Shown in pieces: positions 51,590 to 61,300 of a stretch of DNA of 64,000 nt (position 1 is its first letter; each line of letters starts with the position of its first letter). Under the pieces are notes generated by a model that saw only the letters and a list, made by a program, of their open reading frames with translations, made no database searches and had not been told where the DNA came from. The stretch covers positions 111,714 through 175,713 of the forward strand of contig MEHQ01003738.1 of the NCBI GenBank assembly GCA_008828725.1, given 5' to 3'. The stretch comes from Saccharina japonica. Its lineage: Eukaryota; Sar; Phaeophyceae; Laminariales; Laminariaceae. A program made the translations under genes and the position numbers.

Positions 51590-52020
51590 GGGGGTGTACT
51601 CATTATCATGTATGGCTAGTCGGGGGGGGGGGGGGGGGGGGGCGGAGGGGTGGGGGGGCGTACTAATTGTTGATTGCCTTAGTCATTTCACCATTATCAC
51701 GCATCCCTTCCGAGATGGAGGGGCGGGGACGGGTGCACTTATGTCGTGCATGGTCGTAGTCGTATGTCCATAGACCCTCGCATCCCCTATGCTACAATGC
51801 CGGGGCGGAGCACGTTAGGTTTTCACCAACCAGGCAGACATCGTTTGCACCAAGCGCGAAGCGCCGTGTGAGGTGTTGGGCGAGTCGCATGGAGGGTGGG
51901 CTGCATCCTACTCGGGGGGCGGGGGGGGCGTACTCATTTGCTGCTTGCCTTATTCATTTATAACCATTGGCCTCGCATTCCTTTCGAGACGGAAGGGGGG
52001 GGGAGGGGTACTCATATGCC
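51590..52020 (-). mobile_element. nested cluster of poly-C LINE and SINE-like 3' fragments
   Basis: In order on the plus strand: SINE-like terminus (51590-51620), long G run, LINE terminus (51640-51720), SINE-like fragment (51725-51912), LINE terminus (51915-51990) and a minimal SINE-like terminus (51992-52016). All lie in the same minus orientation, and each starts with a G run. The LINE pieces retain KASSK-stop or KAINN-stop before GTACGC. Confidence 0.7.
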
Positions 52021-54329
52021 TCCGACCTTCCGAGAGATCATCCACCGGGGTGACGGCTAACGGACGGATTTTCTTTTAACATGAATCCGTTCTTTCTACC
52101 CAGTAAAGTACCAAAGGTAGAAAATAACGGGAGGTAAACGCGCCACTGCTGCAGAGGTGGGTGGGGAGGTGCGTGGTCGCGCTGTCCATGAATATAAGGA
52201 CGTCTTCGGTATCAACAGGAAAACCCAAACGGTCCCTACATTACCGGACAGAGTGTTACCACGGCAAGAAAGTAGAAAGAGCGGGAGGAAGACGCGCAAC
52301 TGAACTGCTGGAGACATGGGTGGAGACGTTAGTTGGGACCTGTCCGAATTTTCATAAAAACTGTTTGAGCACGTACCAATAGGAAAAGCCAAACGGTGCC
52401 TATATTACCAGACAGATCGGCATACAGCAGTAGAAAGAACGAGAGGTACTTGTACATGCCACTGCTGCTGCTGCTGCTGCTGCTGCTGGAGAGATGGGTG
52501 GTGGAGCAGGCGTGACCTCCTGGCGGGCACGAACAGCGGCTAATTAGACCGCGGGACGATGACGGGCTATGTAGCCGTCGTACAGTATGTACCCGCCGGG
52601 TGCTACTACCGCCGTACTGCTGTCTTTGGTCATACCGCGAGGCTTCTCGCCTTGCCGTAGGCAGTAGGCAGAGGGGGGGGGGGGGGGGTCACGCACGAAA
52701 GCGTGTACCCCTGCTATCGGGCCATATGAATATGCAGTGGAACGGGTCTCTTGATGCATGCAACCCAAGGACCTACAATATATCACAGCAGTAGTAGTGA
52801 AGTAGTGAAAAAAAGTTACTGGACTACGAGCGCCCACATGTATGATATATACGAGAGTAGATGACTATTAATAAATACATTATTTGCCGTTCGTGTTTAT
52901 CTCTTCCAAAATATCCGTGGGCTGCTGGCTGCTGGTTGGTGTACTCGCATGTATGTGCAGTATCTCTTGTGTCATAGTTTTGCGACCACATCAGAGCTTG
53001 CATCTCTTTACGTGGGATGGAGAATCAGCACGGACACTGAATCAGCTGGACGTCGACGGGTAGAAGCAGCACTTCAGACAGCAGCTGCGTGCTCCATCTT
53101 GTTCCCACGCCTACCGTTTGTTTTTGTACAGACATCACTTCAGACAGTAGTTACGCTGTAGTCGGCAAATTCATTGGTAAAGAGTGGGAGGGGGGGGGGG
53201 GGGACGATGCTGCTGTAGTCGAATGGAGATTGCGGGCGTGTAGTTCAGTTTTGGACACGCATAACATGTTGTAGGGATTTTAGGTGTACCTCTTCGGACT
53301 TGTGTATCCTTTCCCTGCTAAGTGTACGTGTTCTTTAGGATTCTCTGATGGCTCTAGCACTTTTGTGACCACGGGCCGTGATCTTGCTAGATCAGACTAT
53401 AGGGATTAGCAACTGAAACGAGTTTAATGTGAAGAAAAACAACAACAACAATACCTGGTACACAGCAGTATATGATATTGTGATGTGGTACTCTAGGGCT
53501 ATATAATGGTTGAGAGATAATTGTGCAGGTGAAACGCCTTGTGGCCCTACCTGTAAGATCATTCTCGTGTACTGAAGTTTCCTTGGTAGGTCAGGTAGCC
53601 AATATCATCGAGGCTTTGTAAGCTCATAGGTAAAGACGAGAGAACCCGTAAACTTAGCTCTTCGAATTCCACAAGATTGATGTTACCCCTTGGGATTGAT
53701 TTGGTATTATTTCTCGGACAGGATAGATGATCACCCAGGAATAGCTAAGCATCATGGGAAAGCTCGTTGGGCTAATATAGCTATCCGATTAACGGGTTGT
53801 TATCGGGAGAACTAGCGTAATCACCCGGCTAGCGGGCTACTAGCGAGAAGCTCTGCCGTCAAGCAGAGCTTCGTCTAGCCTCGCCCATAATCTCAATCTC
53901 AGTCTCTCCTCCTCTCCCGACTTGTCCCACAGACTTATCTTCCCACATCATCAGAGGTTATAAGTATATAGTTCAAGAGGTCTCCTATACTGAAGAGAAG
54001 CTGTGACTCCAAGACAGCAACGTGAATTCGTTAATTCCTGCTTCCCTTCCATCTTGTAACTTGTAACATAGCACGACCTTAACACTTGGCGTTCACGGCA
54101 GGCATAGCATAGTCGTATATATGGCACGGTGTTGATCCGGCTTGATGCGCTGTTGTTATTTCCCAACAGCTCGGGCGGATGGGTCGAAAGACCATTTACT
54201 TACGATAAACCCTAACTTTGCCCAAGGACGATGCCATAGGTTACCACTCCCACCATCATCATGGTGTCTTGTTTTCACCCGACGTAAACACACTTTGTGC
54301 TTGCCGTGTATATATATATACGTTTCTTG

Positions 54330-54610
54330 ATGCTCGCTGTGGTGCTCCGGGGCCTTTTGGGCTCTCTCTTCGCTTCAGACCGGACTCGCACTCGGGACCC
54401 GTTTCGACGGCCTCGCGTTGGCTTTCTCGCCCGCTCTTCTCGAGTGTCGCGCCCCTCAGCGTCCGCCCGTGACTTTCCGCCCGCGCGCACTCTCGATTCA
54501 AGCGCCGCCGCCGAGCGCAGCGACCTCGAAGTGCGTGGATCTTGTGGAGATACCTCGGCTCTACTGGCCGCTGAGCATGGTATGCGTGGTGCTGTTGCAC
54601 TCAAAGTATC
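54330..54610 (+). other. GC-rich island with a possible exon
   Basis: A GC-rich segment in AT-rich surroundings has open plus-strand frames and a possible donor GAGCATG|GTATGC near 54581. One frame reads KCVDLVEIPRLYWPLSM; another begins MLAVVLRGLLGSLFASD. Neither is recognised, and a minus-strand Arg/Glu-rich frame is also open, so coding status is unresolved. Confidence 0.3.
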
Positions 54611-55580
54611 TCGCCTCAATTAAAAACTCAAAGATCCACGGATGAATGAAAACTCGGCTGATGATTTTCGGGTGGATTCAGTACAACAGTACTGTACGGG
54701 TAGCTTATTTTTCAGTGTAGAGATATTACTGCAGTGCCTGGCTGTAATACGTACAAGAACAAACAGCAGTACGTAAGAGTAGTACCAGGTACGAGTACTG
54801 TATGTACGACGTAGCGAGTAGCTGGTGTGTATAGTATTGCTGAGTGCTGTTGTGTAGTACGTACTGCTGTACAGCAGTACTACTGTTTGTTGTAGTGTAC
54901 AGTGCTAGATACGAGTCTGCTCAGACACACGAGAGTCAGAGAATAATTGAGATTTCCCCCCCGTTGCCTCGACTTCGCATATCCATGCGGAACCGCTTGC
55001 TCGGCACGGAGTGTTTTTGCCGCACGTGCCAAAACTGAAACTGAGCCCGCCACCGGGACCTCGACTGGTGCATTTCTGACAGAGACTGAGAATGAAGTTG
55101 CGAACTGAGTATCAGCAATTACAGCAGTAGTAGCGTTTCCTTCTTCCTGCAATAACACCTGGCATTGCCTTGATTCTGCACGTAGTATGTGTCAGATGTC
55201 AAAACACGAGCGAGCGCCATCAGATTGTTGTTGTCGTAAATCTCACAAACTATCCTGAGGACTGAGACTATCCAGGGAACACCGAATGCGACTGCTTGCC
55301 TTTCTGAGACTGACTGTTGAGACTGAGAAATGAGGTTGCGAACTGAATATTTCAGCACGCAGCAGTCCCTTCTCCCTGCAACCATTGACATTGCCTTGAT
55401 TCTGCGCGTGGGCGCCAGGTATCGAAATACGAGCGAGCGCCATCACACTGTCGTAAATAACAAGGATGGTACCAAATAACTACAGTAATGTACCAGGTAT
55501 TATAATGTCCTATCCGAAGCATGGGTGCCGGGATGCCGGCACCCATGCGGAGCCCTTGTATATATATTATATTATTATAT

Positions 55581-55660
55581 ACCACTCAGTACCTAAATAT
55601 AAGGAACGTTTGTATTACATATTCATATCCGAACTGCCCTTATACTTCTGTCCAGAGTGG
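55581..55660. mobile_element. foldback element related to 17774-17848
   Basis: Ends ACCACTCAGTACC and CCAGAGTGGT with internal ATATAAGGAACG and TGCCCTTATACTTCTG arms. A further element ending ACCACTC and GAGTGGT is visible at about 63057-63133. Confidence 0.5.
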
Positions 55661-55957
55661 TATATCATATTCATCAGCCGATGGATGGATCTCCTCAACC
55701 CCAATACCATTGGATATAATGCATATTTTATGATGACCTTTTTAGTGGTACACTTTTACGTAAACCTAACTATGACACTGATTCCAAGTGTTTTGTCCCC
55801 ACACGCTCGTCTATTCATCGTCGTAGCGGTTAATTAACCACGGAGACAGCTACGGTTGATGTCGGGGGTTCGAATCTCCGCATGGAGATTTAGATTTTGA
55901 TTATCTAATGACGCCAACTATGTCGAAAGCGCGTATTAATACGAGTATACTATTATA

Positions 55958-56062
55958 TTACGGGGGAACATAGTAAATAGGACCAAATATTGTTAGTAAA
56001 AATAGGTAAATATATAGGTTTTTGTATGCACAGTAGGTCCTATTTACTATGCTCCCCAGTAA
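55958..56062. mobile_element. TTACGGGG foldback element (MITE-like)
   Basis: Left TTACGGGGGAACATAGTAAA, right TTTACTATGCTCCCCAGTAA, about 105 bp, with the family core AATATTGTTAG and TAGGTTTTTGTATG. Confidence 0.8.
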
Positions 56063-57524
56063 TAGTAATAGCGTGGGTGGGTAGGCACGTAGGCACAATT
56101 CGACGCGGGTCAACAAGGGAAGAAAGTGCGGAAACCTTAACCTTCTCGCGATAAAAATGCAAGGCACGTATATACTGCTGCTGTAGTGGGGGTGGGGGGG
56201 GGAGAGGAGCCTACTACTACTGTATATATATAACACATTCAAGAAGTACACCGTATATATGTGACCTCCCTTGAGTTCCACAGATGTCAGATTTTGTTCC
56301 CCTCAAAATCCGTATTATACGTAGTTCGCGCGATGGAAGTATCCCACTCAGCTTGCAAACACGAGTTTCGATCAAATCCTCGATCTCACAGCTGTCGTTT
56401 TTTTTTTCTTTTTCTTTTTAATATATATGTGTGACCACAGATCTGAGTTACGACTATCATAGTAAATAAGAGGGAGGGAGAAAAGAACGGCGAAGATGAT
56501 ACATGTGATGGCGAGAGGTGATAGAACAAAAAAAAAATGAAGCGGGATTGCCGTCCTAAGAAAAGCGGCTAAAACCCATTCAGAACGGAAACAAACTTAC
56601 CCCGCGCTAATTCCACGCTGGTTCCGAGTGGTTTGTCCCCAATATCGTGGGCCCGGTTTTTAAGGGGTTAATGCCAATAGCCTACCTGGTGAATGTTAAG
56701 AGACCTGCTTTCTCGTACGTATATATAAAGCCCATGGGATATATTTTGTATTTTCATTCCGAGCTTGGTTCAAGTTGAACACCCCAAATTTTGTCCGGCA
56801 CGAATGAATGCCGGTTGCGGTACGTTTCTACTCTAATTTCACATTTTTGGTATCATACTGACCGCCATGAACAGCAGTGGAAGAGAATGACAAGAGCCAG
56901 TTTTTCAGTTGAGGTCCTAGGGCTGGCGCTAGCGGCGAAAAATGTGTCCCGACCGACCACGGGCCTTAAAAAAGGCCAGAAACAGTCAGAGGCGTTACCG
57001 TAGGAAAAATCTTTTTTTTTTCGCATTTTTTCTGGACGAGCCGATTCCAGGTTCTTCAAGGCATGTATGTCTGTAAAAACAAATCGCGCAAATACTCGAG
57101 TATTTGACTGCGTAGGGACCAGTATCAAAATCATTTTTTAACACCCAAAGCTGATCCTACACTGAAACTAAGTGATTACCAGGCAACCTCAGAATATGCT
57201 TGTTTCCGCACAAAAGCCCAATTTTTCACGCCGTTTTTCAGCGATAGGTTCTGAAAAATTGAGCACGTGTTCTTTGAGTTGGACTGAATAAGGCAGTTTT
57301 TTCCCCAATAAGGCGGTTATGTTGCTCTGCTCTGGCACACCGACGCCTTACTGGGAGACCCGTACTCTGCTGTACCTGGTAAATATAACGGGAAATTTAA
57401 TAGATGTACTTCGTGTTGATGTTGGCTGTTGTAGTATACTTGAAGTACAGGGATTCACATGGCACCCGACGACTTACTTGGGGTTAGCGTTAGGCGTAGG
57501 ATGCGTTAGCGGTTCTCTTGTGAA

Positions 57525-57530
57525 TTGTTG

Positions 57531-57562
<32 letters not shown>

Positions 57563-57720
57563 GGTGTTTGTTGGTAGTGTTTGTTGGTGGTGGTGTTGAT
57601 GTTGTTGTTGTTGTTGTTGTTGTTGCTGCTGCTGTTGTTGGTGTTGCTGTTCGTTGGTGTTGCTGTTGGTGCTGCTGTTTATTTTGCTGTTGTTGCTGGT
57701 GTTGTCGTCGCTGCGGTTAT
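57525..57720. repeat. TTG/GGT trinucleotide-rich tract
   Basis: Runs of TTG, GGT and GCT triplets continue for about 200 bases. Open frames through it are pure Leu, Val or Cys and are not credible as protein. Confidence 0.85.
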
Positions 57721-58094
57721 CTATTGTTGCTGTTGCCGTGCCCCTCGCCAACCAACGGCGAACTGATGCAAGCGCTGCTTCCCACGTGCGTGAAGCTTGC
57801 CGTGTCTTCTCCCCCCTCCCACTCATCACAGCAGTACTGAGAAAGTCGTGTCTACCAGTTTGTTTGTTTGCATTTTCACGTGTGTTTTTTTTAACCAACT
57901 GAGACGTGCAGATCGTGTCACAGGCACGAAAAGTGAGGCCCAAAATACGTATCCTCCACGCGAAGCATGTGGTTTCCCGCCGTCTAAACCGCACACAGAG
58001 CCGACCGGGTGATGTTGCACGACCTCCTTTCTCGCTTCGCCACTGCATCTATATGCCTGCGAACTCTGATTTTTACTTTCAGGCTAGCACTACC

Positions 58095-58240
58095 CCCCCC
58101 CCCCCCCCCCCCCTCCCGCTTGGTGCAAGTAATGCCTGCCTGGTCGGTGAAAACCCGACGTACTCCGTCCCGGCATTGTAGGGATTCGAGGGTTTATGTT
58201 CATTCGACTACGGCCATGCATGCCATGAGTAGCCCGCCTC
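58095..58240 (+). mobile_element. 5'-truncated SINE-like element upstream of PDK exon
   Basis: Plus strand, from CGCTTGGTGCAAGTAATGCC through GGTGAAAACCCGACGTACTC to CATGCCATGAGTAGCCC and a C-rich tail that continues to about 58310. The tail directly precedes the acceptor of the exon at 58317 and may act as its polypyrimidine tract. Confidence 0.7.
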
Positions 58241-58316
58241 CCTATCCCCCTCCCAACCCCCGCCAACCCCATCCCCAACCCCGACCCCCTCCCCGCCCCC
58301 ACCGCCTCCCCGACAG

Positions 58317-61300
58317 AGGTATGCCCCGCTGGCGCTGCTGCACGCGCTTGAGGGGCAGGCGTTGAATACGGCGAGTGGTGCGAGCATGGCCGACAGCGAG
58401 GAGCGGACCATGTACAGCACGATTCAAGATCTGGCGAGAGAAGAGGTGCGTGTGGGCACAAGTAGTAGCGGGATATAGATCCGTCGGCCTGTCCGTCTAT
58501 CCGCCCGTTCTTCCGTTGGTTGGTCGGTCGGTCGGTCGGTCGGGCGGTCCCATCCGTTGGTCGGTCGGTCGATTGGTCGGTCGGTAATCGGTTGGTGGGT
58601 AGGTTGGTCGGTCGGTAGGTCGGTCGATAGGTCGGTTAATCGGTCGGTCGGTCTCGAGCGATCGCCCCCCGATGGCAAGTACCGCTATATATATGACTAC
58701 GTACGTACTGGTAGCGATGATCTATTCCAAGGCGCGAGAAAGCCGCCATGTGGGGGCGAGGGGCGGCGGTGGGAGTTGGTGGGGATTTCTGTATGGAAAG
58801 GGAGGAAGGGAGGGACGGCGGGCGGGCGGGCGGGCGGGAATAAAAATAGCGCAAGGGCCAGGAATGGAAGCAACGCACGGATGCTGTACACCCCGTCACC
58901 GCGGAGATAAGCTCCGTTGCTTGGACTGAGCTCGAGTACAATCGCGAACAACCCCCCCCCCCGCCAGAGTGGACATTGAATACATGGTATATACTAAATA
59001 AAACACTCAACACCCGCGCATGCATGCATGCACTCATGGACGCAAGAACGGAAGCCAACCGCGGCGCGCCCCACGTGTGATTCATTTTTTTGTTTTTTGC
59101 GGCTTGCCCTGCAGGTAAATTGCTTGAGCCTGAAGCAGCTCTACGTGCTGGGCAAGGACCCAGAGCCGGCACATCGCCTGGCCAATGCTCAGTTCCTCCA
59201 CAAGGAGCTGCCGGTGCGGCTGAGCCAAAGAGCAGTGGAGCTCATGAACCTGCCGCATGGCCTCTCCGACATCCCTGGCGTCCAGCAGGTGCTTACGGCA
59301 GGGCTTAGGACTTAGGAGCCCACTACAGTACGTCTTTCCTCTTTTTTTTTTTGCGCAGGCCTTGGTTTTTGTACTGGTTGGTGTTCTGTTTTTTTTATAC
59401 CCCGCGTAGGGTCGGCCCGTACGCGAACTAAACGCTAGTACCGAGCCGTCGAGGTTTGATGACATGGTGCGACTGCTTGTGCCCTTCTGCTGAAATATCA
59501 TCCTCTATACTCCCTCTCCTAGCCTACCCTCCTCCCTTCGCCGGCCACTCTCCACAATCCCTCCCGCCCTCCCTCCCTCCGTCCCTCCCTCCCTCCGTCC
59601 ATCCCTCCCTCCCTGCCTCCCTCCCTCCCTCATTTCCCCCCTCTCCCTCCATTCCTTCCTCCCCCGTCGCCCCCTGTTACGGCTCCGCCTCGCAAGGTAT
59701 ATAACTGCTACGCTCGCTACGCGTGGGAGCTGTTTTGCGCCCCGCTTCCGTCCACGCCTCGCGAGGAGTACGAGTACTCCTGCCTCCTGTCCAGCGTTTT
59801 GGTCGACGGGCAGAGCATTCCCAGGTGAATGCGAATAGTTGAAAACTGCGACGAGAAGAATATCGATTGGGGTGTGCTGGTGATTATTCGTGATCGAAAG
59901 CCCCGACCCAACCCAACCCAACCTCCAACTCCAACTCAACTAAGAAAGATAAAACTGAAACTGATTCTGACTCTGAAACAGAAACAGAACGAAACTGAAA
60001 CATATAGCAGGAACTGAAAATAAACAGCGACACCGAAACCGAAATTGAATTCGAAACCGAAACCAAAATCGAACCAAAACCTTAACCCACCCGGAAACGA
60101 CACCGAAGCTGAACCGCAACGTCAACCCAGTCGAAACCGACACCGAAACCGAAGCCCAAACTGAACTTGAAACGGATACTCACCGCAGCCTCAACCTCAA
60201 CCGACCCGACCAAAACCGAAACTGAAACTGAAGCTGAGCCGCAACCTCATCCTCAACCCAGCCGGAGCCGAAACCGAACCAAACCGCAACCTCAACCCCA
60301 ACCCAAGCCGAAACCGAAACCGAACTGAACCGCAACCTTAACCTCAACCCCAGCCGAAACCGAAACCAAACTGAACCGCAACCTCAACCTCAACCCAAGC
60401 CGAAACCGAAACCAAACTGAACCGCAACCTCAACCTCAACCCAAGCCGAAACCGAAACCAAACTGAACCGCAACCTCAACCTCAATCCAAGCCGAAACCG
60501 AAACCGAAACCGAAACTGAACCGCAACCCCTAAACCACACCTCACCCCTGCAGGGCGCTGTCCATTGGGCTTCAAGATTTCCACAACCGCCTCCCCGTCG
60601 AAGACGACGGGAGGGGCGGTTTCGGCGCCTGCGACGCGGAGCGGCGGCGGTCGGAGATGGACCCTTCGGTCCGAACCGATGTCCAGGAGGCCATCTCGCG
60701 GTTCTACACGGGCCGGATAGGAGTGCGCTTCTTGATAGAACACCACATCTCCACTCTGCCGCCGGTGCGTTGGGCGGGGTGGGGTGGGGTGGGGCTGGGT
60801 GGTAGTGTGCCGTGGGGGCGGGACCTGTGTGTGTGCGCGCGTGGCTCGACTTCGGTGATTTCTTGCTTTTTCACAAATGGGGGGTGTGTGGGGCAGGCTG
60901 CTTGCTTGTCATAAGGGGGAGGGGTTGTCTCTTGCCGGGGAAGGGGTTGTTGTTTTTTTCTTTTTGTTGTTGGTTTTTTGTTGACGTTGCTCTTTGCTAC
61001 AGTGGTGTACCCATTTTAAGACCATCCGGTTTAAGGCCACAGTGTTAATAGAGATAGGACCAGCTAAGTCGGTTTGCCACGGGGAAAAAATCTACTTGGA
61101 ATTAGTATAGTGAGTAGGAAAATATGAGACCATAGTAGAGATAAGACCACGTTTTGGGCCTTGTCACGGGGTGGTCTTTAAATGGGTACACCACCACCAC
61201 TACTGTATTGTTTTCTTCTGGCTTCGCTATTGGCCGGCGACCAACTTTCATGCCCCCCACCCCCCCCTTCTGCATGCCACCTCGCGCCCAAACCCCGACC

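Larger units (their letters stand above)
48854..58316. other. long non-coding stretch, intron or intergenic
   Basis: AT-richer than the flanking genes and full of small repeats: TACCTGGTA-type motifs, MITE-like foldbacks (51176-51234, 55581-55660, 55958-56062), nested LINE/SINE 3' ends (51590-52020), CTG runs (52460-52490) and a TTG-rich run (57525-57720). One GC-rich island at 54330-54610 might hold an exon. No other gene is supported. Confidence 0.65.

Noticed and set aside
55830..55900. tRNA-like B-box sequence GGGGGTTCGAATCTCCG
   Set aside because: The T-arm-like stem is imperfect and no matching acceptor or anticodon arms could be found upstream; at most a relic or chance match.
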